From Epichloe hybrida (lineage: Eukaryota > Ascomycota > Sordariomycetes > Hypocreales > Clavicipitaceae), in the NCBI GenBank assembly GCA_019022495.1, contig JAFEKR010000031.1:496001-560000 (forward strand): a stretch of 64,000 nucleotides of DNA. The letters run 5' to 3'. The position numbers and the translations under genes are program-made. Of this stretch, positions 11,090 to 22,040 are shown piece by piece. Below the pieces are notes generated by a model that saw only the letters and a list, made by a program, of their open reading frames with translations, was not told the origin of the DNA and searched no databases. Within the stretch, counting starts at the first letter, position 1, and each line of letters opens with the position of its first letter.

Positions 11090-11359
11090 TGTCACGGCTT
11101 GCACCAAAAGGTTAAGAACGAAGTGATAGCTAAGACTATCGCAGTCACTACTAGATAGATGCTAGCTAGGGGCAAGTGCGTAAAGGTTTTAATCTCTAAC
11201 CTAGCACTAATAATATACGTAGTCTTTAATAAATACCTTGCTTTATAAGCACGTAGCTATCTTATAGCTAGCTAGCCTCTTTATTATTTATATAGCCTAA
11301 AGGTTCTCTAAAGACTTACTTTAATAAATATCCTATCTTTAACCTTTACGCTCCTAATA
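11090..11359 (-). repeat. Gypsy LTR, left copy (270 bp)
   Basis: Begins TGTCACGGCTTGCACC at 11090 and ends CTCCTAATA at 11359. Its outer left edge keeps unmutated CpG, CpA and TpG sites, whereas the inner part is TpA-rich. It aligns along its length with 24258-24527. Confidence 0.85.
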
Positions 11360-11360
11360 T

Positions 11361-11371
11361 AATACCCCCCC
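11361..11371 (-). other. Gypsy polypurine tract (minus strand)
   Basis: A run of seven C directly inside the left LTR reads as a G-run on the minus strand next to the 3' LTR of a minus-oriented element, the expected place and composition of a plus-strand primer. Confidence 0.6.
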
Positions 11372-13107
11372 TATATATAATTAACCTTAATTATAAAATA
11401 AGCTACTTACTTAGGGCATAGTTATTATATTAAAGATTTATAAAGAAAATAAAATAGGGTACCTTATATCTAGATATATAAGTAAATAAAAAGAAATAAT
11501 AATAATAATGCTACTAATTAAAAATAACCCCTTATTATAGTTAGTAATATTCTAATAGCAGCCTATATATAGCTTTACTATAGCGAAATAAATGTTATTA
11601 CCTGTCACGTAGCTAGAAAAAATAATATAGATAACCCGTGTTAATTTTTATAATTAGTTAAATAAACAAGGTACCTAATACTAGGGTTCTAAATAGTCTA
11701 ACTAGAGGGCTTGTGTTATGGTTGCTATAAGCTTATAGCTATTAGGCATATGTGCGTTTAGTAGTGCTAATAGTTATTATTATGATTTATGAATTACCTA
11801 TACGCGGTGCATTAGATTACTTAAGGGGTCTAGGGTTAATATAAAAGAGACTGATTTTTCCCCCCTTTCACACTCTTCCTTTCTTTTATAATATCCCTTA
11901 ACCTTATAAGTTACCCTTACTAGCTAAGTAGTAGCTCTCTTACTACTATTGCTTAGTAATTGCTAATCTCTTTTAGTCCCTAATTATTATTATTATCTAT
12001 CCTTATTTATCTTAGTTTCTTGCCCTTATCTAGCTTATAAGTTTATACTCTTATTAGCATGACTTCCCTATCTAGTCTATTATAGCTAACTTATAGCTAG
12101 TTTACTATATCTAAGTCTTATGCCTAAACTTTACCTTTATTAATACCTTAAGAAGATCTATTAACTAAGAAATCTCCTATAAAGTCTCCCTAAAAGCAAA
12201 CTTCTTCTAAAATCTTATTATAAGTTTATTATATCCTTATAGTGTCTCTATTACTAACTTACTACTAGTAAAATAACTTTAAAGAAGATTCTATATATGC
12301 GCTATTATTAGTAAGTAGTAATATAAAATATCCTCCTAAAAAACAGCACCTATAAGATTCTAGGATACTTTATTAATAAAAAAACCTTCCTAGCTAAATA
12401 TAATAAGTCTTTAAGTATAATATCTTTACTTACTTATTACTTCTTTATAGCTAATATTTAATAGGCTATTTAATAAAATATACTTATTACTTCTAAAATA
12501 ATAAAAACTATATTATAGTATATCTCTATTAACTAGAATTTACCTAGTTATTATTAACACACTACTAGACTTTAGCTTAAATTATATAGCTTTATAATAG
12601 GATATTTAAACTTATTAAAGCTACTCCTAAAGGTAGCTATTACTATTAAAATAAAGTAAGTATAATCCTATTTCCTAGACACTAGATTACTACTAACTTA
12701 CTACTAGCCTATTATAAAAACAAAGAAAAAGCTATAAAATACTATCCTAGTTTATAAAAATTCTAATAAGCGTGGTTATATTTACTATACTTAAATATTT
12801 ACTAATACTACTTATAAGGCAAAACATAATAAATATACTATAATAGCGCTACTAAGTAATACTATAAATCTAGAGACTTAGATTAATATTATAAACTATC
12901 TTTACTTTATAGCCTAGAATATCCTAAAGGTAAGCTTTCTTAATATATATAGCTAATGCTTAACTAACTTACTAGTAGTTTACACTAAATACTATTAATT
13001 TACCTAAATGCATTAGTCTTATTAAGCTCCCTAGTGTACTTTAGGTCTATATATATAAAGAGAGGGATTCTAATAATAAAGATACTCCTAAGGCCTCTTC
13101 CTCTATA
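11372..13107 (+). pseudogene. Extra segment of the gypsy element with a possible decayed plus-strand gene
   Basis: This stretch lies between the polypurine tract and the nested element, beyond the pol end, so gag-pol does not explain it. On the plus strand a TATA-like ATAAAAGAGAC (about 11840-11850) and pyrimidine-rich CCCCCCTTTCACACTC lie about 200 bp before an ATG at 12059. The frame from there has stops only at positions that CAA, CAG or TGG codons could have become by RIP. It would be antisense to pol. RIP alone removes TGA, so the stop pattern is weak evidence. It may instead be non-coding. Confidence 0.3.
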
Positions 13108-13115
13108 GCTCCTAT
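13108..13115. repeat. 8-bp target duplication, nested element 1
   Basis: GCTCCTAT before the element end at 13116 is repeated exactly at 16832-16839 after the other end. Confidence 0.88.
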
Positions 13116-13656
13116 CAGAGTATTGCACTACAATGTGTATTGTATTGTATTGTTTGTATTGTATTGTATTAAATACAATACAATATAAAATACAATACAA
13201 ATTATTTTGTAGTAAATATAATAAATACAAATTAATTTGTAGTAACTACACTAACTACAAACAATACAAATGTATTGTTAGGTAAAAAAAAAAGTATAAC
13301 TTTTTATTAACTAAGGTTATTATTAGGATTAATAGAAAATTAGTTAATAGAACCCTTATATTATTAGCTATTTTATCTAATTAGTTATATAATTTATAAT
13401 ATTATACGATTTTGTTAATTTTACTATAACTAGGGTTATATATAATATTATAACTTTTTAATAATACTACTATACTTAATACTTTATTTTACTAATATAG
13501 CTTAAAGAAAAACCTTCTTATTATATTATTTACTATTTTTATTAATTGTTTTCTATTTCTATAAATTATTATTATTACTTATTTAAAAAAAAAACTGTAA
13601 ACTAAAGTAATTACATAAAATAAACTACTAATTAGCTTACTACAAGTACCTTATTA

Positions 13657-15390
13657 TAGGTTATTATAGCTTAGAATAGCTTAGAATAGCTTAGAATAGC
13701 TTAGAATAGCTTATATTAGCTTATATTAGCTTAGAATAGCTTAGAATAGCTTATATTAGCTTATGTTAGCTTATATTAGCTTAGAATAGCTTAGAATAGC
13801 TCATATTAGCTTATGTTAGCTTATATTAGCTTACAATAGCATATATTAGGTTATAATAGTATATTATAGCTTAAGATAGCTTATACTAGCTTATACTAGC
13901 TTATACTAGCTTACACTAGCTTAAGATAGCTTATAGTAGCTTATACTAGCTTATACTAGCTTATACTAGCTTATACTAGCTTATAATAGCTTATAATAGC
14001 TTTAACATAGCTTATATTAGCTTATAATAACTTTATAATAACTTAGAATAGTTTAAGATAGCTTAACATAGCTTATATTAGCTTATAATTACTTCAAATA
14101 GCTTATACTAGCTTATAATAGCTTAGAATAGCTTATAATAGCTTAGAATAGCTTCTAATAGCTTCTACTAGCTTATACTAGCTTATAATAGCTTATAATA
14201 GCTTTAACATAGCTTATATTAGCTTATAATAACTTTATAATAACTTAGAATAGTTTAAGATAGCTTAACATAGCTTATATTAGCTTATAATTACTTCAAA
14301 TAGCTTATACTAGCTTATAATAGCTTAGAATAGCTTCTAATAGCTTCTACTAGCTTAGAATAGCTTAACATAGCTTATATTAGCTTATAATTACTTTAAA
14401 TAGCTTCTACTAGCTTAGAATAGCTTAGAATAGCTTATAATAGCTTCTACTAGCTTAGAATAGCTTAGAATAGCTTAGAATAGCTTAGAATAGCTTCTAA
14501 TAGCTTCTACTAGCTTAGAATAGCTTAGAATAGCTTCTAATAGCTTAGAATAGCTTAGAATAGCTTAGGTTAGCTTAGAATAGCTTAGAATAGCTTACAT
14601 TAGCTTAGAATAGCTTAGAATAGCTTAGAATAGCTTACATTAGCTTAGAATAGCTTAGGTTAGCTTAGAATAGCTTAGAATAGCTTAGATTAGCTTAGAC
14701 TAGCTTCTACTAGCTTAGAATAGCTTAGGTTAGCTTAGAATAGCTTATATTAGCTTAGATTAGCTTCTAGTAGCTTCTACTAGCTTACAATATCTTAGGT
14801 TAGCTTAGAATAGCTTATATTAGCTTCTAATAGCTTCTACTAGCTTAGACTAGCTTAGAATAGCTTATAATAGCTTAGAATAGCTTAGAATAGCTTAGAA
14901 TAGCTTAGAATAGCTTAGAATAGCTTAGAATAGCTTAGGTTAGCTTAGAATAGCTTAGAATAGCTTAGAATAGCTTAGAATAGCTTAGAATAGCTTACAT
15001 TAGCTTAGAATAGCTTAGGTTAGCTTAGAATAGCTTAGAATAGCTTAGATTAGCTTAGACTAGCTTCTACTAGCTTAGAATAGCTTAGAATAGCTTCTAC
15101 TAGCTTACAATAGCTTAGGTTAGCTTAGAATAGCTTAGAATAGCTTAGAATAGCTTAGAATAGCTTAGAATAGCTTAGAATAGCTTAGAATAGCTTACAT
15201 TAGCTTAGAATAGCTTAGGTTAGCTTAGAATAGCTTAGAATAGCTTAGATTAGCTTAGACTAGCTTCTACTAGCTTAGAATAGCTTAGAATAGCTTCTAC
15301 TAGCTTACAATAGCTTAGGTTAGCTTAGAATAGCTTAGAATAGCTTAGAATAGCTTAGAATAGCTTAGAATAGCTTAGAATAGCTTAAAA
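13657..15390. repeat. 10-bp minisatellite array (TAGCTTAGAA), about 1.7 kb
   Basis: About 170 tandem copies of TAGCTTAGAA with variants such as TAGCTTATAT, TAGCTTCTAC and TAGCTTAGGT. Higher-order structure is visible: 14991-15190 and 15191-15390 are near-identical 200-bp blocks, and a block around 14001 recurs about 202 bp later near 14203. The matching place in element 2 (about 17755-17830) has only a handful of related units, so the array expanded in this copy. Confidence 0.93.
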
Positions 15391-15605
15391 TACTAATATT
15401 ACTTAGAATATTATTAGTGTTAAAGTTTAATAAAATATATATAACTAATAAATAAATAAAATATAAATACTAGTAATTATAAGTAAATTACTATAGTAAA
15501 AGCTATAGTTTTTAATAACTTAGTATTTTAAGGTTTTTAAAAATATTAATATCATAAAAATGTTTTCTTTTTTATGTTTTTTTAAAATAATAATAAAAGT
15601 AAGAT

Positions 15606-15795
15606 AATAGTAATAATAGTAATAATAGTAATAATAGTAATAATAGTAATAATAGTAATAATAGTAATAATAGTAATAATAGTAATAATAGCAATAATAG
15701 TAATAATAGTAATAATAGTAATAATAGTAATAATAGTAATAATAGTAATAATAGTAATAATAGTAATAATAGTAATAATAGTAATAATAGTAATT
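15606..15795. repeat. 9-bp tandem array (AATAATAGT)
   Basis: About 21 nearly perfect copies of AATAATAGT, with one GCAATAATA variant near 15690. Element 2 has only one to two units at the corresponding point (near 18100). Confidence 0.92.
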
Positions 15796-16839
15796 AAGGT
15801 TATTAAGGTTATTAAATCTTTTATAATAACTATATATATATTCTTTACGCTAGATAGCTAATTAAGTAGCTAGTCCTAGTACTCTAACCGCTTAGTTAAG
15901 AGGGAAAACCCTATACTAGGAAGAAAAACCCCCTTACGTCTATATACCTTATAATAAGTATAGTATATTATATAAAAGTTAGTCTTACTATTATTTTTAA
16001 AAATAAGTTAAACTTATTTCTATAGCTTATTTAAGCTATATAGGGTAACTAAAATATACTATTAAGAATCTATTAAAATATTATAAATATTATAAATATT
16101 TTCTATTATATTCTTTCTTTATATATTATTATAATAAGATATATAAAGTTACTATATATAACTTCTTAAAGCTTTAGAATTATAAAGCTTAAAGTAATAT
16201 TTAATTAGTTTAAATAGTAAATAAATAGTTTAAGATTTTTTTAAGTTCTTATTTTATTAATAATAATATTTAAGTACTAAGTATATAGTCTATTAACTTA
16301 TAGATATTTATTTAGATTTCTAATTTAATTTAATTATATTAGTTTAGGGTTTTTTTTAATTAAATTAATTAAATTAATAAAAGAAATATAAAATAATTCC
16401 TAATAATAGTAAATAAAATAATTAGAAGGTTTTTCTTAAAGTTATATTAGTAAAATAAAGTAATAAGTATAATAGTATTATTAAAAAGTTATAATATTAT
16501 ATATAACACTAGTTATAGTAAAATGTTTAAAATAATATAATATTATAAATTATATAACTAATTAGATAAAATAGCTAATAATAAAAGGTTTCTATTAACT
16601 AATTCTCTTTTAATCCTAATAATAACCTTAGCTAATAAAAAGTCCCACTTTTTTTTTTACCTAACAATACATTTGTATTGTTTGTAGTTAGTGTAGTTAC
16701 TACACTAATTACACTACAAAATAATTTGTATTTAATACAATACAATATAATAAATACAAATTTTTTCAAATACAATACAAATACAAATTTTTCCGAAAAA
16801 ATACAATAAATACAATACAAACAATACTCTGGCTCCTAT

Positions 16840-17204
16840 AGCCACTAATAATAATAAGGGACTAGCAGTCTTAGAGGCTAACTTTATTATAAAGGGATAG
16901 GTGCTTAGTAGCTATATAATAGATTATTTAAGTTATCCAAGTAAATTAACTTTATTTTCTAATATCTTTAGTGTATTAAGTTATAAAACGTAACTACCTT
17001 ATATTAACTTCGCTGCTTAGCTATTGCTTATAGTTATTAATAATTTCTCTAGTAATAAAATCCCTTTTTAATACCTAAGAATTCTCTAAAGCATTATAGC
17101 CCTTCTATTTAACTAGATATTTATAACGCTTTCTATTATAGCGGTGTAAAATAATTCTCTTAACTTTAAACTCTTATTTATTATCTTTAATAGTATCTTG
17201 TAGT
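16840..17204 (+). other. Gypsy-derived segment between the two nested elements
   Basis: About 365 bp continuous with the sequence left of element 1 once that element and one duplication are removed. A plus-strand reading is open except for TAG and TAA codons and includes an S/A/P/T/N-rich run across the junction. This fits the possible decayed plus-strand gene but is not proof. Confidence 0.35.
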
Positions 17205-17212
17205 AAGAGCGT
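17205..17212. repeat. 8-bp target duplication, nested element 2
   Basis: AAGAGCGT precedes the element end at 17213 and is repeated exactly at 19080-19087. Confidence 0.88.
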
Positions 17213-19079
17213 CAGAGTATTGCACTAAAACGTGTAGTGTAGTGTAGTATTTGTAGTGTAGTGTAGTAACTACACTATAAACTACACTACACTACAAACT
17301 ACACTAACTATAAGGAAAAAAAAACTACACTACACTAACTACAAAAAAAAAAAACTACAATACATTACACTACAAATTTTTTTTCCTAAACTACACTAAC
17401 TACAAACACTATAAATATAGTATTAGACTTTTTATTAGTTATTAGTATTTATAAGGTTAAAAGAAAGCTAGTTATATAAAAGATTTTATTATTACCTATT
17501 TTATTAAATTAGTTATAGAATTTATAATATTATATTATTTTTATAATTTTATTATAACTAAGTAAGGTTATATATAATATTATACTTTTTTAATAATACT
17601 ATTTAACTTAATACTTTATTTCCCTAATATAACTTAAAGAAAAACCTTCTTATTATATTATTTAGTATTTCTATAAATTATTTTATATTTCTATAAATTA
17701 TTATTATTACTTATTTTAAAAAAACTATAAAAAGAACTACTAGTAAACTTAATATAAGTAGCTTATTATATCTTATTATAGCTTATAATAGCTTATTATA
17801 TCTTATTATAGCTTATAATAGCTTATAATACTAATATTACTAATATTACTAGTATTACTAAGATTACTAAGATTACTAAGATTACTTATAATATTATTAG
17901 TGTTAAAGTTTAATAATAAATAAATAATAAATAAATAATAAATAAATAACTTAAATATAAATACTAGTAATTATAAGTAAATTACTATAGTAAAAGCTAT
18001 AGTTTTTAATAACTTAGTATTCTAAGGTTTTTAAAAATATTAATATTATAAAAATGTTTTCTCTTTTATGTTTTTTTAAAATAATAATAAAAGTGAAATA
18101 ATAGTAATTATAGTAATTAAGGTTATAAAAGTTATTAAAGCTTTTATAATAAGTATAGTATATTATATAAAACTAAGTCCTAGTATTATTTTTAAAAACA
18201 AGTTAAACTTATTTTTTATAGCTTATTTAAGCTATATAGGGTAATTAAAATAATACTATTAGTTATCTATTAATAAATTATAAATATTAGTCTATTATAT
18301 TCTTTCTTTATATATTATTATAATAAGATATATAAAGTTACTATATATAACTTCTTAAAGCTTTAGAATTATAAAGCTTAAAGTAATATTTAATTAGTTT
18401 AAATAGTAAATAAATAGTTTAAGCTTTTTTAAAGTTCTTATTATATAACTAATAATATATTAATACTAAGTATATACTTTATTAACTTCTTATTATTTAT
18501 TTAGATTTATTAACTAATTATATTATATTTAGTTTAGGGTATTTTTAATTAAAATAATAATAATAAATTATAGAAATAGTAAATAATTAGTAGTAATAGT
18601 AAATAAAAGAATAATTTAGTTTTTCTTAAAGTTATATTAGTAAAATAAAGTAATAAGTATAATAGTATTATTAAAAAGGTATAATATTATAAATAACCCT
18701 AGTTATAGTAAAATTCTTAAAAAAGGTAAATATTATAAATTCTATAACTAATTAAGTAAAATAGGTAATAATAAAAGCTTCTATATAACTAGCTTTCTTT
18801 TAATCCTTATAATAACATTATATAATAAAAAGGCCCACTTTTTTTTTACTAACACTACATTGTAGTTTTTGTAGTTAGTGTAGTTAGTAACTACACTAAC
18901 TACACTACACTATAAGTAAAAAAAAACTATAATACACTACACTATAAAAAAAAAAAACTATAATACACTAACTATAAAAAAAAAAACTACAATACATTAA
19001 CTACAAGAAAAAAAAAACTACATTACAAATACAAGTTTTTCCTAAAAACTACACTAACTACACTACAAACAATACTCTG
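17213..19079. mobile_element. Nested fold-back element 2 (CAGAGTATTG family, 1.87 kb)
   Basis: Same termini as element 1 (CAGAGTATTG and CAATACTCTG), 8-bp duplication AAGAGCGT, and inverted arms of about 500 bp (17213 to about 17710, and about 18580 to 19079). Subterminal regions are dense in GTAGTGTAGT motifs and A-runs. The central section aligns with element 1 without the large arrays. There is no coding capacity. It is the compact reference form of the family. Confidence 0.82.
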
Positions 19080-19087
19080 AAGAGCGT

Positions 19088-19265
19088 ATCTTCTATGTTA
19101 ATTAGGTCCCCTTTAAAAGGTTTAAGACTAGTAATATTAAATACATTATATAATTAAGTCCTAGGTAGTAATTTTAATTAATACACTAATCTATAACTTC
19201 TAATTGCCTTTTTAATCTTATAGGGGCCTAGATACTTTATAGCTAGCTTCTTACTAGGGCATCTT
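19088..19265 (-). pseudogene. Gypsy integrase C-terminal remnant
   Basis: On the minus strand the sequence reads like SKKLAIKYLGPYKIKKAI and then, after stops, NITSLKPFKGDL. These match the K-L-D-x-K-Y-L-G-P-F and V-S-L-L-K-P-Y patterns at the end of fungal gypsy integrases. RIP-type stops interrupt it. Confidence 0.65.
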
Positions 19266-21660
19266 AGGTTAATATTTTTTATTAATAATAAAACATAGTT
19301 ACTAACTTTAAACCTTATTAGAGTTCTCTTCTAGTTATAATATTTTTTATACTAAGTCTATAAGTTACTTAAAAGCTACTTAATTATAGTATGCTTCTCT
19401 CTTAGTGCTAAAATCTTACTTTTAGCTTAATTATTTACTAAAGGGATGTTTACTACTACTTACTATAGACCTCTAGGATTATAACCTTATAATGCCTTTA
19501 CTAGTGTGTAGCTATGCGTTAAGTAATTGCTTATATTATACATAAATTACGCTATTAATAGGTTATTTACCTAATTAGTTTATTTAGTATAAGTAAAAGC
19601 CCTTAAATAATATTCTAAGACCTAGTTTAAATATTTTATCTAACTATTTATCTAGGGGTAAAAAGCAGTGCTAAGTAGCCGCTTTATTATAAGAAGATTA
19701 AAAAGTTATCTAGAAACCACTAGTAAATGAAGTTCTTCTAGGAACATAGTTACTAGCCTATTACTAGTTAGTTACGTTAAAACAGGGATATAAATACTAT
19801 ATTTTATAAAATAGTTAATAATAACTAAAATTATGTTATAGGTTTAATTTAAATCTTTTACTAGTAAAAGTCTAGTAATAAAATCCATTAATAATTCTTA
19901 AAAAGGGTAATTAGGCACTAGTAATATAGCTAGCTTACTATATAGTTTATAATGCCTTAGTTTTAAAGTCTAATAATTTACATAAGTGCTAATGTATACC
20001 TTTGTATCTTTCTTTATTATTAGCCAATAATATTAGTTTATAATCTAATAAAGAGTTTTACTTACTTCTTAGTGCCTAGTAGTAAGGTTATTATAAGTTA
20101 GTAATAAAATTTCTTTCCTTATACCTAGAGGAATAAAAACATGATTCTTAAATATTAATAGCTTAGAGGGTTTAATTAACTATATCTAGGACATAGCTAA
20201 ATTGCTACTTTTAAGTAACTTTAATTAAGCTATAGTAAAGTTATTACCTTACTATACTTTATATAATAAGACTTAAATTAGGGGTTTTAATTCTAAGCTT
20301 TTTTCTAGAAAGTTAGAGTTAAACTTAGAAGAGGTTCTCTAAATAGATTAGATCCTAGCTATAATATCTCTATAAGTAATTAGTTTAATAAATACTTTTA
20401 GTCTTATAAGGACATAGATAAGTAATGTTTTTAAGGGGCGCTCTTACTGCTTACTAGTAATAACCTATGCTAGTCTATCCCTATTAGAAATAGCTAGTCT
20501 AATAGGAAAATTAAAATAATTAAGTAATAAATAATATATACGCTAGGTACTAATAGTATTACTATAGCTAGCTTATTGCTTATTAATAGAAGTATAAAAA
20601 GTATTAAATAACCTTACTAATATAACTCTTCTAAGATTATCTAGATTATTAGGTTCTTTAGGAATATAGTTAAGTTACGATTTTTTAAAACCCTAGATAT
20701 TAGTAATATTATTATAGAGTTATTGTAACTAACTATTAGTTATATTAAGTAATGTTTTTATAGAGCCTATAGCATTAATAATATTACTATAGTGTTTTTA
20801 TCTCTTAGTATCTATAAATTTAAATAAAAAGGTAAGAAGTTATGTAATTACTACTTTCTCTTTCCTTACTTTACTTATAAAATCTAGTCTTCTTAAAAGT
20901 AAGTTAGTAGGATTTAATTTCCCTATATAATATATAATCTTAAAATTAAAAGGATAAAGCTTATTAAGTATAGTTACTTACTTACTAGTAAGCTTAGGCT
21001 TTATAGTAAGGTACTTATAGTTTAAATAATCTATAATAACTTTAATTATATAAGCTAAATAAGCAAGATAGTGTCTCTATATATAAAAAGCCTCTTAGAT
21101 AGCTAATAATTTGCTATTAGGTATTAAATATTATAATTTAGTATTAGTTATCTTTCTTAATATAAATATAACTAAGTGCTAGTAACCTAGCACTAATATT
21201 ATAAGTATAGCCCTAATTATATATCTAGATATATCTATCTTCACTCTAAGATATATAAGTAAGTTAAAATACACTAAAATTAGCGCTTCCTAAAATCTTT
21301 ATTAAAGCTCTTTAAACGCTACTAGCTTATAGGGTTCTAGTCTAAATATCACTAGTTAATTCCCTCTAAGGTAATCTATTAATAGAATAATAACTTTACT
21401 ATACTATTTAATAAAATAGTAGTAAAATCTAGTAAAACTAAGAAATAACTAAATATTAAAAACACTATGTGGTATTAGCTAGGTTATAATTACTTTAACT
21501 CTTACTAGGTCTATTATAATACCTTTCTCTAATATCTTAAAGCCTAAAAATTTAACTTCCTTAACTAAAAATTAACACTTCTTAAGGTTAATAAAAAAAC
21601 CTACCTTTTTAAACCTATATAAAACTTATTTAATATGCTTTATATAATCTTTAATCTTAC
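19266..21660 (-). pseudogene. Gypsy pol remnant (integrase to RNase H), no motifs resolved
   Basis: By position between the reverse transcriptase and integrase-tail remnants this should be RNase H and integrase. The sequence is saturated with TpA and I could not read individual catalytic motifs with confidence. Confidence 0.45.
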
Positions 21661-22040
21661 TACTATATATTAGCGTATTATCTAGATAGATAATGTAAGT
21701 CTTATTAATAAGTCCTTTAAGAGCATTATTAATATACTCCTAAAAAGTCACTAGTATATTAACTAGTCTAAATAGCATTACTAGATATTTAAAGTAGCTA
21801 TATTAATAATAAAACGCTGTTTTTTACTTATTACCTAAGCGAATATGTAGCTAGTAGTATATATCTTTTAAATCTAGGACTATAAAAATAACTACGCTTA
21901 CTAATTAATTAAGAATTTTAGTAATAAGGGGTAAAGAGGCCTTATTCTTAATTATAATCTTATTTAGGCCCTTATAATTTATATAAAGCCTTAATTTCCC
22001 TCCTTTCTTTAGAATAAATAAAATTAGGGCTTTAGCTAGG
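21661..22040 (-). pseudogene. Gypsy reverse transcriptase remnant
   Basis: Minus-strand conceptual translation gives ILFILKKGGKLRLYINYKGL near 21.97-22.03 kb, matching the family's PILFVxKKDGxLRxCxDYRxLN. It also gives TYIIYLDNTLIYS near 21.66-21.70 kb, the YxDD catalytic box with the last Asp turned into Asn by a G-to-A change. Confidence 0.75.

Larger units (their letters stand above)
13116..16831. mobile_element. Nested fold-back element 1 (CAGAGTATTG family, 3.7 kb)
   Basis: Ends are perfect 10-bp inverted repeats (CAGAGTATTG and CAATACTCTG), flanked by the 8-bp duplication GCTCCTAT. Inverted similarity continues inward for about 450 bp on each side (13116 to about 13580, and about 16370 to 16831). 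The outermost 150 bp are packed with TGTAT and TGTAG motifs. The interior holds a 10-bp minisatellite, a 9-bp AATAATAGT array and about 600 bp shared with element 2. No transposase reading frame is visible. An 8-bp duplication and a CAG-starting terminus fit the hAT superfamily best, but the long arms are unusual, so assignment is tentative. Confidence 0.8.

Noticed and set aside
13000..13230. Open frames in the AT-rich block (also 16632-16820)
   Set aside because: They arise from TGTAT/ACAAT repeats at the ends of the nested element and have no coding character.
13657..15390. Tandem array considered as a CRISPR array or telomere
   Set aside because: Units are contiguous 10-mers without spacers and lie inside a transposon. 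The sequence is not TTAGGG and is not at an end.
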